Shown in pieces: positions 38,141 through 51,007 of a DNA stretch of 64,000 bases. The stretch lies in assembly GCA_018340375.1 (NCBI GenBank), contig JAFFJZ010000001.1:48786001-48850000 (forward strand), written 5' to 3'. The DNA is from Gonatopus flavifemur (taxonomy: Eukaryota; Arthropoda; Insecta; Hymenoptera; Dryinidae). The number at the start of each line of letters is the position of its first letter. The first letter of the stretch is position 1. The translations under genes and the position numbers were made by a program. The notes under the pieces are model-generated. The model made no database searches and had not been told where the DNA came from. It saw nothing but the letters and a program-made list of their open reading frames with translations.

Positions 38141-38314
38141 CACAGCTTTTGTGGTTGGTATTTGGATAGCCAGATAATTTAGCTGTGAAATTTTTGCTGC
38201 GACCGCTGCATTTCTCGCTGTTACCGCTATAATTGAGTAACTTTGACAGCTAAAAAATATTTCTTGTAGCTAATTTTCAACTATTCAAATAACAGCTCAT
38301 TATTTTTTCCCGTG
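38141..38314. mobile_element. AGCTAAAAAATA MITE family D, uninterrupted copy
   Basis: Ends TTATTTTTTCCCGTG on the right; the left end near CACAGCTTTTG is less clear. The right half, ACAGCTAAAAAATA through TAGCTAATTTTCAACTATTC and ACAGCTCATTATTTTTTCC, matches the family D copy at 40333-40705 on both sides of that copy's insertion. Confidence 0.65.
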
Positions 38315-38754
38315 ATCAACGTTGTTCTGAGCCATCCAAGCTTCAATACAGTTCTTCGAAGGATTCTATAGAAAAATTCCTATCAATGTGTCTGAAATTA
38401 TTCTCCCCAAAGAATGAAACTGCATACGATTGTATGTTAATTGGAAATTTCGGAGTTTCTCACGAAACTGATATTGGTGTGAATCACTCTAAGGATTCCC
38501 CAGGCTGTTGCGAGGCTTCATAAAACATTGGAAAAGTCTGGCGAGATCTTAGGAAGATCTAGACAATGATCAGAGTGGTTTCCGCTAGAAAATACGTATA
38601 ACAATCAAAAGGAGTAAGACAAAATATCACGTTGAAAGAATATCATTCTCATAAATTTAATTCAGTTCAATTCGTAGTACATAATTGAAATCCTCCCCGC
38701 AAAAAGATGTAATCCAACTTCATTCATTTTGATGGATTTTTATTTCCATAACGA

Positions 38755-38981
38755 CACGGAGAAAAGAGTCTTGCTGGCATAACAAGCAGGTCTGTTACTA
38801 TAGCGCTTACAAAAAAAACTAGCTGAAAGAGCAAGAAAAATGATTGACACAACTACATTTTTTTGCTGACATAAACAAATTTGTTAACAGAACTAACCCC
38901 TTAGCTGCTGGAGTGAATATTTTCGCAAGGACAACAAATTTCTTTGTAGGCGCTATAGTAACAAACCATTTTTTCTCCGTG
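38755..38981. mobile_element. MITE with CACGGAGAAAA ends, AGCAAG-rich
   Basis: Starts CACGGAGAAAAGAGTC and ends CCATTTTTTCTCCGTG. Inside, TGTTACTATAGCGC on the left is matched by GCGCTATAGTAACA on the right, giving arms of about 55 bp with a gap. The interior resembles the AGCAAAT elements (family E) in style. A 64-codon minus-strand frame crosses it and is not a gene. Confidence 0.8.
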
Positions 38982-40161
38982 AAATTTTCCAGTGCGTTAA
39001 AATGAAAAATCAAATTTTATGATCCAACCATAAATGTTTGAATTTTTCTTACTCTTCCCTATGGATATGAAACGGAAGCTGTACATGTCCTTCGGATCAC
39101 TTAGCGTTCAAAAACATTATCTTGAAATTATACATGCACTTAAAACATATAGCCAATAATTTATTTAGTTCCACGATACGGTATAAAGCATTTATGCATT
39201 TCTAGTACTTTCAAGATCATTTCTAATTCTGTAATGAACCTCTCGGAGTTTATGAATTCAGTTTAAGCATGGAACATTCTTAAGCGTTGCGAACGATTTT
39301 AATATGAACACTTACATTGAAATATACGTTCGTGTAGACCCACATACTCTTCGCCGTAACACCGAGCAAGTGCAGGTGTACCGCAGATGGTACACAGCGC
39401 ACGTGCGTTTCCATGATGTCACTGTACTAACACGTATATCCTCTTAATAATGTCAGTGATCTTTATATCCATCTTCGATTCTTTGTATCCCACGTACATT
39501 TCATGAATACAAAGTGCACATTTTTCTCCACCATTACATGTATTCATTTTGAACGAAATTTCGAGTCTAATTAATCTCAAGGTGTGAAAATATTCGATAC
39601 ATCGATGGAAGGAGGTACATAATATATTATGTGCTCGAAGGTGAATTTTCATGTTGAGGATGATATCAGGGATGAATCAATTTTACACTGTCCATGGAAC
39701 GTGAGAAACGAATTCGTTAAACGTAACGACGAACAATATTGATTTAGAAATTTTCCAAAATTCCAATTTGTTGGAAATTTTGAATCAACAACATTTTGAG
39801 AGTTGATTGATCCGTAAATAGTGCAGAACAATCAAGTTTCACACGTGATAAGCACGTAAATTGGATTATCTTCAACCCGATTATGGCTCGAGCTGTGAAA
39901 CCTGATCCGAAATTCAGCTCAAATTATCTCTGTATCTGTCCTGACATAAATGGGCTGAAGGAAAGCTCAGTGATAACCCAATGAACGGTAATTGAACGTG
40001 TTTTACGTGTTGGAAAGTGAAGTTAGGACATTGAAGTTCAACAATATTACTCTAAGTGGGAATCTGCTAGGTACATTAAAACGGAGAGAAAAGTCACTAT
40101 TTTGGTATTTTCTCCGAAGAGACCAGAGGATGATTTTTGATGCAAATTTTGTCACCTACTT
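38982..40161. other. Spacer containing an E-box cluster
   Basis: AT-rich apart from the CpG- and GC-richer pocket around 39330-39420 described separately. No gene is supported. Confidence 0.45.
39373..39405. promoter_or_regulatory. Cluster of three E-boxes
   Basis: CAGGTG (39373-39378), CAGATG (39384-39389) and CACGTG (39400-39405) lie within 33 bp, with TGATGTCA nearby at 39414. CANNTG sites bind bHLH factors, and CACGTG the Myc/Clock type. No promoter or transcript start is visible, so function is inferred only from motif density. Confidence 0.35.
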
Positions 40162-40280
40162 TCCTTGGTTAAAAAAAAATCTATAAAATCTGACGAAATG
40201 GAATTTTATGAGATTTGGTGAGAACATTGCGCAAAATTCAATGAGATTTGGCGAGAACCAATGGGTTTATTTAACCAGGG
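40162..40280. mobile_element. Short CCAGGG-ended MITE (related to 62456-62683)
   Basis: The left end is a decayed TCCTTGGTTAAAAAA, the right end TTATTTAACCAGGG. The interior AATCTATAAAATCTGAC, ATTTGGTGAGAACATTG and GATTTGGCGAGAA match the element at 62456-62683, which has an extra central block. A 64-codon plus-strand frame ends within it and is not a gene. Confidence 0.75.
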
Positions 40281-40332
40281 TTACCTAGTATTTTGGAATG
40301 AATTTTCCTCGATGATTATGAATTTTCTCTTA

Positions 40333-40705
40333 CAGAAAAAAATAATTCGCTATAGTAGCTGGAAATTAGCTGTGGCAGCAACTACTTCAGTTGTAATTTC
40401 ACTAATAGCGTGATTTTAGGTATTTTAGCAATAACTTTTGTTGCAACAGCTAAAAAATAGCTGCACGGAAAGAATTTTATTTAAAAAATTACCGTGAAAT
40501 TCCAGTGATCGAGGGACAAGTAGAAATTTTTCAAAATATTATTTTATTCTGTAAAACTTGTAGAAAATATCACTCTCAACTGTTTCAATTTTCACTTGTC
40601 CTCCGATTATTGAAATTCCACAGTAATTTTTGCAACACAATTCTTTCAGTGTGTCATTGCTAATTTTTAACTATTCAAATATCAGCTACATTATTTTCTT
40701 CCATG
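40333..40705. mobile_element. MITE family D, copy split by a family C element
   Basis: The left end CAGAAAAAAATAATTCGC and the right end TTATTTTCTTCCATG are decayed forms of CACGGAAAAAATAATT and AATTATTTTTTCCGTG. The sequence reads continuously as family D (CAACAGCTAAAAAATAGC, then GCTAATTTTTAACTATTC and CAGCTACATTATTTTC) once 40464-40651 is skipped. Confidence 0.7.
40464..40651. mobile_element. Nested MITE family C, intact copy
   Basis: Starts CACGGAAAGAATTTTATTT and ends AACACAATTCTTTCAGTG, terminal inverted repeats of about 37 bp, with TG on both sides. The same family occurs, split, at 23790-24222. It interrupts the family D element around it, so it is younger than that copy. Confidence 0.8.
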
Positions 40706-42993
40706 CACGCACCGTGAAAAATCATTGAAGAAAAATTTAATTTTTTCACCTTTCTCTCGCCTTAGTGTTCAATTAAACAAATAATTTTATTATGTTTTAC
40801 AATAGTTTTTGAAAAATCCAGAAGGAACTTGTAGACTCTTCGAATTTAATAACAGCACCTCACGATGAAATTCAATTCAGTTCATATCCAATACACGAAC
40901 TTACTATTTCAATTAAATTCCTTTCCGAAACAAAAATAAATAAATAACGTGATTCCATTAAATTGCATTACCAAATATATTGTAAGGTTATTGTTGAAAC
41001 ATAGTCTTGCACATTTTCTATGTTTCATGACCATCTATGAACATGTGGAATATCAGATTACATGTTTGATCGATATCTTGCTAGTGATTTTCTGACTCTT
41101 GCTATCATCTCGAACGACTGTCCTGGGATATTTTACGATACAAGTACAACAGCCATCATATACATCGTTGGAACACCGGATGATACCAAAGCTGTTCTCC
41201 ATCGAGATACGAATCCAATTAATCCACAATAAATTATTTAATAGCCAATCAAACTATAATTTGTAAACTCCTAAGCCAAAGCCATAGTCGTAAACTGGAA
41301 TATTGTTTCTCATCCGAGTACCACTCAAACGAGGACAAATAAATCGCGAACGTAATAACATTTAGCCACATATTCACATCAGAAATAAGGTATTGAAAAC
41401 CTTTATTTCCATCGGAATAACGTTGAATCGACAGTTCGCACATGGGAAGATGAAATATGAAATGCAAAGACATGGCAAGAAGGCTTTTCTTTAATGGAAT
41501 ACGGAGAAGAGAAAAATAAGAGGAAAAATGAGATTTCTCACTATAAAAGATTGATTATTGAGGTAGTTCAATGTCGGCAAGATCTTAATTTACTACAATC
41601 TGTGTCAAATGAAAAACACCAATATAAGAGTTACGATGAAATAGAGTTGTATTCTGATAAGCTGCAATTCCGTATGGATTGTTATATTACCGCGAAATGT
41701 TTGAGTATGAAATTACAATTTACCTGATGAATAATACTGTGTGTGACGGGCCACGATATTCTATTGGAACAATTGCAGTTCTGTCTACGTACCACATTGT
41801 CAAAAGTTACGTGCCAACGAGAAATCTGTTGAAACATCAAATTTTTTGCTTTCGTATGCAAATATGTATATAATCCAATCTTCAAAGTTTCCTCACAATG
41901 GAGAACATACATCAACCAATTCTTTTCTCTTACATTTTTACTAGACAATGTAATACATTGTTGAGCGCGCTTTCATCATCTTTATTTTCATCAATTAATG
42001 ATATCATTCTTCACTCGCTCAACGTTGGTGATATCAGCGTTTCGCTAACGAGCTCATTTGAAAGTTATGCACCGTTTGTGCAGAAGTATACAATACTAAT
42101 ATTCAGACGTGCATAGTTTTTGTACTCAACGTTAAATCAATGCGCCACGAGATAGCGCGGGTCTCAAGTAATTAATGAAACCGCACGAGAATATCAAATT
42201 GTGGAATTAATGAAATCAAATATCTTAATTCAATAATTTTGCAAATTTTTCATCGGAATTTGTTAATACGGTTCTGATATTTAAGAGATGAAACACGAAA
42301 AAGGAGTGGCTATCACAGCGAAATCTCATTTGTATACATTTTGCATCGCATATCGTGTTTATTAGTTTAGATACGAAAAGGTTCAAAGGTTCGAAAGGTT
42401 CAAACATAGATATCGAATGATCGAAGAATTAAATCATGTCATCAAAATTCGGAGTAATTCATTTTGAAGATTTGCCTCCATCATGTCTTGTATGAATCGA
42501 ACATAGAAGCGGCATTTGTATATTTCTATATGTATATACCGCGTATGTTGATTAATGTTCTCAATAAATTGGCCCTAGCAAAGCAAGGAACATCAATTAA
42601 TCATAACATACTGATAAATGGAATTTGCCAATTCAAATTCATGTTAACTGCAGCCTCCCACTTTGACAAATCCATCAACAGCGGTGATCACCTAGATAGA
42701 TTACAAACCTTCATTTAGAAACGAGGATTAATTTTCATCAAATCTCAAAGTATTCTCTGAGAAATAATCCTGAATACACATTCATTTGAAGAATGATCTA
42801 TATAAAAAAAAAGATATCCCAATGATTCATTATTCTCTGAAAGATATTACAAAGTTTTTTAATGCGTTGGTTTTACAGGGGGTCTGAAACGGGTGAATTC
42901 AGTAACTATAAATAAACTTGAGCCATAACGTTGAATAAATGTACCTAGTTTCTCTCACTGAATTTCCTAAGCTCAATTGATTCAGGAAGTTCA
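40706..42993. other. Spacer, nothing assigned
   Basis: AT-rich. Several 60-90 codon frames on both strands lack motifs and splice context. No repeat boundary was identified. Confidence 0.45.
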
Positions 42994-43560
42994 CCCTGGT
43001 AAAAAACCGGATAGAAAACTGGATGAGATCCGGATAAAACCCGAATAATGATTCCAAATTGAACCCGGATGGAACTTTCCGGGATCCCAACCGGGTGTAT
43101 CCGGGCCAGTGCCGGATTTAGATGGTTCGGGACCCTCGGAAGAATCCTGAAAAGAGGCCCTCTTATGAATTTCTCCCTTCGTTTTTTTTGAAATATAGTT
43201 GTTTCCAAATTCTTCGCCGGGTGAGACCCCCTGATAGGCGAGGTCCCCGGCATCCGCCAGGTTCGCCTATATGTAAATCCGGGCGCTAATAAAGGTTTTG
43301 CGGTGATTCTTCATCCGGGTCCTACTCAGATTTTTGAACCAGATATTGTTTGGAATCCCAAATGAAACCTGGACAAAAAATCGAATGAGTTCTATGCGAA
43401 TTCCATGTCGGATTCCGAAAAATATCCAGTATTGAATTACAGACAAGATCCGGATGGAACCAGATGAAGAATCACCGCAGCATCCACATACGCACCCGGA
43501 TGAAGTCCGAAAAGTCCTACCCGGGTTTGATTTGGATTCCTATCCGGTTTTTCACCAGGG
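42994..43560. mobile_element. GC-richer foldback element with CCCTGGTAAAAAACCGG ends
   Basis: The ends CCCTGGTAAAAAACCGGATA and TATCCGGTTTTTCACCAGGG are inverted repeats. Arms continue inward with CCGGATGRAA, CCGGGTG and GCGGTGATTCTTCATC (43298-43316) mirrored by GATGAAGAATCACCGC (43464-43479). The left arm is interrupted by the hAT-like segment 43107-43288. Its GC content is clearly above that of the surroundings. A 102-codon minus-strand frame is a product of the repeat. Confidence 0.75.
43107..43288. mobile_element. Nested hAT-like MITE (CAGTGCCGGATTTA ends)
   Basis: The left end is CAGTGCCGGATTTA; the right end TAAATCCGGGCGCTA is its decayed inverse. CAG-start ends with CCGG are typical of hAT non-autonomous elements. 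It sits in the left arm of the foldback element around it. No clear 8-bp duplication remains. Confidence 0.6.
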
Positions 43561-46444
43561 CATTGAACTGAAGTAGATTGGAATCAGTATAGTAGTTGTC
43601 TATACTCGAAATAATCAATCAACTGGTGCAACTGGATTGTTTTTTTCCGTGGTTCTATCAAGGAATTTCGGGAGGATAGCAATAAACACTTTCAAGAACA
43701 TTCAAAAAACCTCCTCGACGGTCATGTGAGTTTGAATTTCCTTGGGAAATGCAAAAAATAATAAATACTGCGGATTGGGTCACGTAAATTCCGTGAAGTA
43801 TGTTGGCTGTTATCTGTAAATTAGAGATAATGATATTTATATCCATAACTTATAATAAAGTAGTCTTCTATTCTCTTAATATTCTACAAAAAAAATTTTA
43901 TTCCACATTAAATTTGTAATATCCATTATTATATATTGCTGTCAGATGAAAAATATTTCATTTATGAATGATAAAATATCTACGTATGTTATTGTATCAA
44001 AATGAGTACAGAAACAAAATTGTCAATGTTTTTGATACATACGTTTCACTATGATTCCAATAAATTTTATTTCAAATCGATTGCTGTCTCTGAACCTTGT
44101 CCTCGATTTCATCCCAAATTGTGAAAAATACCCCTGTGCTCTGTTCTGTGGGACCGATAAATGTCCTTGCAAAAACAATGCAAGTGGTTTTAACGTTATT
44201 ATGTAATTGATCGTATTAATTTTCTATAAAGAATTCGTATTGAAAATAATCTCCCGTTGAAGTAATTGATTTGATTTTATCATCATACGAATGAATTTAT
44301 TCCATTCAAGTCTGCATTATTGAGTCGAATCACAGATAAAAAAAAACTCATTCAGAATAAACGTAAGAAAATCACATATTCTTCGCCAATTTGAGAGTGA
44401 AGTGGTTAGTATAAAACTCATTTCAAACATGAAAATGTACCTTTATGAAATTGGTACTCGAGAAAAAGAGTTTTTAGTTTTCATTGCATCATTTCAGCTT
44501 TGTTTTCTTTCAACGTTACATCGAATTCAATCATGGAAATTACTGGAATATTCAATCGTTATCCTTTCATTGAATAAATCAAGTCATACGATCCATATCA
44601 ATCTCACTTTGTAATTTAAATGAACCTGCTTCGTTGGAGATCTCATATATTTTGTGAAACATGTGTTTAATAAAAATTTTTCACATGCATGGACACTTAT
44701 GTACCTTAGATTTCGCACAGACATGAATTTGAAGAATCTATCAAACCGTCATAAAATGTATGCATGCGCGAAGTAGGTATCTCCAACAACTTCAGAATAA
44801 ATGGAGCAAGTTGAATGACCCCTGGTACATACTTCACTATCTAATATCAAACGTACCGTATTGATTTCGAACTGGATTTATTCATCAGGAAAGTTATAAG
44901 CGAAAGAAAAGAGGGAAAACTCATTTGAAAGAATTTTTTTAAAGAACCCACTGTTTCATATGAGAGATTTCTTCGTTCTGCTTTTGTTTGCGGATGGTAA
45001 CGATATAGGGATGATGAAAAGAGATATGGATCTAATTAGTATTCGATACAACGAGAAATCATATTTTCAAAGCAGAGCTTCAACTTCGCAGAAATATTCG
45101 TGATTCCAACATGAACATCTGAACTGAAAAGCAAAACTGATACTTACGATTTTGTAATGATGCAGTTGGAGATTGTTAAGTTCGATACGAAGACTCGTGT
45201 TGAATTTTATTGACTGGTAATCACTGAAATATAACATTATATCAATCGTTTTGATGAACCAGGATTAAAATTCAATATCAGAACCGTAAAATAAACCGAA
45301 AGCCTTCAATTTATTGATGTTTTACTGCACGGAAAGAAATTTCTATAACCTGTACAAGAATTCTTGTTAGATTCATCAAATTTTCGGTGAAGATGGGAGA
45401 ATTTCTTGCTATCCATACATTAATCGGAGCTCCGAGTGAATATTAAACTTCAAACAAACAATGATTGCACGATAACGAATTGAGATTCCCCATTAAAAAC
45501 CCCACAGCATCTAATACAAGACTTTGAATTGATTATTGTTTTTTTATGTTTAAAAACAGTAAGTTGAACATTTATACAGCACTGTTCTATACAACACGAT
45601 ATATTCTTAGAACTTTTCCAACAATTAAGAGCTTGTAACTCTCTTTCGAAAAGTTCTAGGAACATTCAACAAGATCTTTGCGAACATATGTTTTGCTGTA
45701 TGTTTTATAAGAAACATTCCAGAAGGAAAAGTTCCGAATATCGCTCGAAGGAAGAGTGAATAGAGAAAAGCACGCTTCGAAAGAGAACTGTCTTTATCTC
45801 GGCAACTCTTACACTATATTTATTTTCGCCTTTGCAGCGGAAGAAGCATCTCATTTCAATCGATTCCCTTGTTACGTTAAATAGAATGCTCCGAAGGAGT
45901 TATTATCTGCCCCCCACACATGTTTATCTCTACGAAGGATGAGGAACAGAGGCAATAAGGAGCTCCAATGTGCCGAGGAGTAACGCAACGACACGTCAGT
46001 ATCGTTTCATCATCTTTCCGTTCGGACATCTGGTTACCGTGTAACATCCGATCAGCATGATCTAAGTACATATAGACGGTCGTTCTCATCGCATTACGAC
46101 TTTGGTATGCCGATGGCAACGCTACATCGTTCGCGAAAGTTGGAGTGGAACAAAAAAGGATATGGGTGGATACTTCGTGTTGAAAGAAAACAGGAGCCTT
46201 CGCAATATTCCACAACTTATCCAGGGTTGTTCCTTGTTCAGACTTTATTCAAATCACCCTAGAACATTAAATTCAATTCGATTAGATTTATAACTTGACA
46301 ACCACAAGTATTACTTCAGATTTTAGAGTGATGATGATGATTTGAGTTGGATTTTGATTATTACACGTAAAACAATTCACATTTCGTCGAAAGTTTCTAA
46401 AGAAAACAAAGTGTGAGGTTTGAGAGTGAGGAAGGCAAATCCTC
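43561..46444. other. Spacer, nothing assigned
   Basis: AT-rich, with one GC-richer pocket at 45830-46200 that opens a 112-codon minus-strand frame (45877-46215) with no recognisable family. At 45329 CACGGAAAGAAATTTC resembles a single MITE end without a clear partner. Confidence 0.4.
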
Positions 46445-46470
46445 CCCTGGTAGAAATTTATTCATTTCCT
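46445..46470. mobile_element. Isolated CCCTGGTAGAAATT element end
   Basis: CCCTGGTAGAAATTTATTC matches the left end of the element at 34614. The DNA that follows (46490-46560) carries CCAAGTATTGGGCCCATAC and GGACCAATGCTGG, similar in style to the CAGTACTGG segments. No right end was found, so the extent is unknown. Confidence 0.4.
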
Positions 46471-49400
46471 AGCGCGTATGCATTTTGGCTCCACTCTGGC
46501 CAAGTATTGGGCCCATACAGGCAGGATGGGACCAATGCTGGATCAACGTAGTTGAGAACTTGTGAGATGGTATCAAAGTGTTATAAAAACATTCCCGCAT
46601 TCCCACGACCACAATTGGTCAGAATGACATCAAAATGATATCAAGACGATGTTGTTTCGAAGTGACATCAATTTGTTGTCATTTTGACAGTGATTCTTAT
46701 AGGATTCAACGGATAGAATAATCTTTCAAATATTCAATCCTTCCAAAGACCACAAAATTGAATGATCTTCTTACGCGCTGAAAATTTCAAAATTTCTAAA
46801 ATAACTTCTCATGGTATCAAACTTTAATTTCATCCGATATTATCTTTCATGCATTGTATAAAAAAATTTCTGAAGAAGTTCCATCGAAAATTTTGTTAGT
46901 AGATTCCCAAACAATATTTTCAAATTGGCAAATATTGTTTGGGAATTCACTAAAATTATGTTGTTAAAATTCGGATCGTTTACAGAAACGAAACGAAAAT
47001 TTAAACTCACAAAATCTGAGGAATCATCAGTGTTGGCTTCTTGAATCAACTCCTTAGAAATGGAAACATTGTTTAAAGAATATATCGCAGGATTTCGGGT
47101 CTTCGACAGCTGAGGATTTCGTTATGTAGTAACCAATTAGTTCCAATAAACGATTGAAACTTCAGCAACATCTGAAATTGTTCAAAAGTTCATAGGAAAA
47201 TTTGTGAATTCCCAAATAATTTGAGAATTTATATTCGAATCTACAAGTTTTCCAGCACTGAAATTCGAAAAGAACTATTGAGAACACATTGTGAATTCTT
47301 CGAACCCCAGTTGACTCCATTATGAACTCTTTCTGACTTGGTGTACTGCGTAGGTGTTTTTCTTCTCGGCAATCTACTAAAATTTTTTTCCAGTATACGA
47401 TATAACATGTAAACAATAGTACTTGAAAAGATTCATTTCAGAAACAATTTTTATTTTCCGAAACATTATCCTGCCAACCAGTCAACATAAGTTAAGTTAG
47501 TTAATATTTTCGTTGAGTTTGCATTGTTATTATCACTATTGGTAAAATGTTCATGAAAATTGATGAATTATGACCATATACTCATGCACTTAACAAGAGA
47601 TATATACGTTCGAGGATAGACGTTTTGCGGTTGTTATAGTTTCCTACCACAAGCTGTGTTCGGTTCTGCTTTGCGCTGTTCTGCTTTGCTTTACAGTTGG
47701 CCAGGATTCTACAAGTGGTTGACCCTGGCCGCGACAGTGACTGCCAGCAAGCATCAAAACTACGGTGCAAACGGGGCAAGCGTTTCTGTACGATACAAAC
47801 CAGCTCCACTTCCAAGGCGCTTTTATATTTTATTTTGCAGGAATTCAATTGAGATCGCCTTTCGAACAGGTGCACAACGGGGAACAAGAAAGAATACTCT
47901 CAAACCTGATGCGTTCTATAAATATACACTCGTAGGTTTGGCTTTTTACATACAATTTGGAATCTTCGCATCTACGAGTTCGAAGATCCGTGAAAAATGA
48001 TGATCGTTAACTTTCCTTCTCGTGTTCGCGAACTTGAAAATTGAATATTGATAGAAATACAAGACCGCGATGATGGAATTTCTCGTTTATGATACGATGC
48101 TATATGATATAAAGTGTGAAATTCTTCGCTCGACGCGTTGAATCCGCAATGGAATGACAATTTCTCGTAGAACAATATCGCATAAATTGAGTCTGACGCT
48201 TGAATCTGATTGCTTTCGAAAAATAGATGGATGTATATGCTACCGTATCTTCAGGGATTTGCGTAATTTAAGATGTACATTGACTCAAATATATGCACAA
48301 ATGTACGTACGTATGTACGTTATCTACACGTATATTGATATTATATATGCATTACGTGTCTGTGATCGATCTAAGGCGCCGCATTGCGGAAACTCCGTTC
48401 AGGATTGCATAAATTACTCTTACTTGTTAATTCGTGCGCTATTTGTGCATTTATGCAAGTATATATATAGATACACATATAGATCGTGAGGGAGTAGGTC
48501 GCGTAAACCGAGTGACTCCTTTGAGAGTCAATTTCATTTTCCACTTTTATTTGTTCATTTTCTAGAAAAGTAGACTCTTCTTTTTTCCCTCTCGAGAATT
48601 TCTTAAATGCATGATTTTTTTAGTTAAAAGGCGACATGAGATTTCATTCGTATGATGTTTCTTACGATTTATCATTTCAAACGGTTGACGTCATATTGCA
48701 TCCGAATGAATCTTAGAAATTCATGAGATGAATGTTCCGAATATATTCAAGAATCAAATGAAATTTTTCAACTTATATTAGATGTCCTGACAATTTGAAA
48801 AATCGATTCCGAAGGTATCGAGATTTCTTTTTAATGCATTGTTCATCCTTATCTGAAATAATATATCTGATAATGCGATCGTACTATCAAGTCAAAGTAC
48901 ATTGACCATATCGAAAGCAGAGCGAATCGTGAATTTTTACGATACGTTCGAGCGTTACGATTACAAAAAGTATCAAAAAGAATTTCAAAATGAATGCTTT
49001 TTGACCTCGTTTACTCTTTTCGTTTTTTTTTTCGCAGGCTCATAGGGAACTCATGAAATATGGTATTGAATAATTTCGCTTTGAACGTCTGTCAATGTCA
49101 GAAGGGGATGGAAAAATGTCTCGACTCGAACAAACAGGAAACAAAAATAAAGGAAAATACACAAATCGTTTATTGTTCCTTGTTTCGTCCTTTGTTTTCC
49201 TGGTAAAACATCGTGTTGGAACGTTTTTCATCCATGACAACGACAAGCACCCAATACATCAACTCATTCGAAAAAACTGTTCATACCTCTTGAATGAAAC
49301 ACACTGTATTTAAGCGGCAATCGATTCACATCGAGACGATCCCTCTACTTTTTGTATATCGGTATCGATTTTCATGGTACCCGTAATGATTGAAAATTCT

Positions 49401-50919
49401 CTCAGATATTTCTTTTCATTCATGTTACCAATTTTTCGCTCAAGTGAATTTATATAATCCTTGTTTGAAGTAGGTAACATTTTTATTCCAGTCTCTGTAA
49501 TAATATCGTATCAGTTTCGTATCATCGCTTCTCAATAAATCGATGCTTGTCCACGGTTGCAGCGACTTAGTACGCGGAACATTCCACCCAGGATAGATAA
49601 ATATCTATATGTGTATTTATGTATGTATTGCACCGCGATTCCATGTGAATCAAGTGGTGCGGATGCATATAAACATGACATGCATTTAACAGGCAAGGAC
49701 ATCACCATATACGATGCTTCTCTTTCCGCTCGTCTTTACCGTCGCCCATACTTTTGTATCTTCGTCGTTTCACACAAGTGGGAGATTTCGATTTGCAATA
49801 CTCGTTATGGTTGTTATCGAGATGCACGGAAAGAGATGTAATGAACGATTGAAAGAAAATATCCCGACAAGTTGGTATTTACCAACATAGTTAGACTCGA
49901 TATCAAGTTTATCCAACGAAACCAAATCTGGCAGAGAATAGTTTCAAATGGACGATATGGCAGTTCCTCCGATATAAACATTAATGTATATAATCATTGG
50001 CTCAGTGTTGACTCAAACCTGCCCTACAATTGGCAAAAATTTACTTACTTCTACTCGAAAAACTCTCAGAAACGCAACAACGGGGGATCTAAGGATGCGA
50101 TGCTAATTATACATGAATTATATACAACTTGGAATATTTTTCCACAAAATTGAAGAAAATATCCGAACAAGCTAAACAATAGCGAGTAAAAGCATTCAAG
50201 TTCATTTTTTTTTAATTCACCGATAGTAAGTTGTTTTGAGCACCAATTCACAACGTCAGGCTGTTGCGCGCTTGGAAACTCGAACAAAAAGATGTGGACT
50301 AACTATATTAACGGTTTTGAAGTTAATCCAGATTGATAATTTCTCTGTTGAATTTCGGCAGTGCGTGACGGTTACAAAAATAGTTTTTATAAGAATTCGT
50401 AGTACATACTTATAAGGAGATATCAAAGTGTACCTCAAACTCTTAAAAAATCTGATCCTGGTGATACTTTTCAAGAGGTGAAATACTTTTTTCAAGGATT
50501 CAAACGCCAATACCATCATATCCGTGGACAGGAGTCTAGGAGTCACGAGTTACGCTGTGGAAATGATTGACCTTTGACCCAAAAACAAATGAGTTCTCGA
50601 TGTAAAAACATCATGTTAAATAGAGGAAATGTATTCACAAAGCAAGATGTTATCAAGCTAAGATATTGTGGCTTGCTCCATAATAGCAGACGGGACACCT
50701 ATTTAGTGATGAGAAATCAACACCTCAGGCGCTCACTACATTCTTCGAACAAAGTTTTCTGCTAATTTTCCCTCAACCACTGATTGGAAACTAAAACTGT
50801 CAATTCAATGATTTGGTTTCAAAACGCTTTCCAAACGGAAATAAATGATGTTGATATTTGGATAACTGAGAGAAGGCTTGATAGCGATTGTTCAACTGTG
50901 GTAACATAAGTTGCTGCTA
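46471..50919. other. Spacer with two compositional pockets
   Basis: No gene is supported. 47640-47830 is GC-richer with CpGs and has frames on both strands without motifs. At 49021-49037 a long T-run ending TTCGCAG precedes an 11-codon open stretch and TAA, a splice-acceptor-like signal that cannot be confirmed. TGACATCA-like words repeat at 46620-46690. A GTACGTACGTATGTACGT simple stretch lies at 48303-48320. Confidence 0.35.
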
Positions 50920-51007
50920 AGAAGCCAAAATTTAGCTGCTGCAACAATATTTTTGGCTATTCAAATATGGAATACATGAAGTGGCTACCACAGCTGATAT
51001 TCAGCTA
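50920..51007. mobile_element. Fragment of family D (AGCTGCTGCAACA)
   Basis: Contains TTTAGCTGCTGCAAC, TTGGCTATTCAAATA and TACCACAGCTGATA, words typical of the family D elements at 38141 and 40333. The right terminus is missing because the hairpin element starts at 51008. Confidence 0.5.

Noticed and set aside
45877..46215. 112-codon minus-strand frame in a GC-richer pocket
   Set aside because: No recognisable domain, no flanking splice signals, and overlapping open frames on the other strand.
47582..48000. Overlapping frames of 101 (minus) and 114 (plus) codons
   Set aside because: Both strands are open in the same GC-richer block and neither translation shows a family signature; a TTTTGCAG acceptor-like site alone is not enough.
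49021..49073. T-run plus TTCGCAG followed by an 11-codon open stretch and TAA as a terminal exon
   Set aside because: The acceptor-like signal is good but the coding part is too short to judge, and no upstream exon was found.
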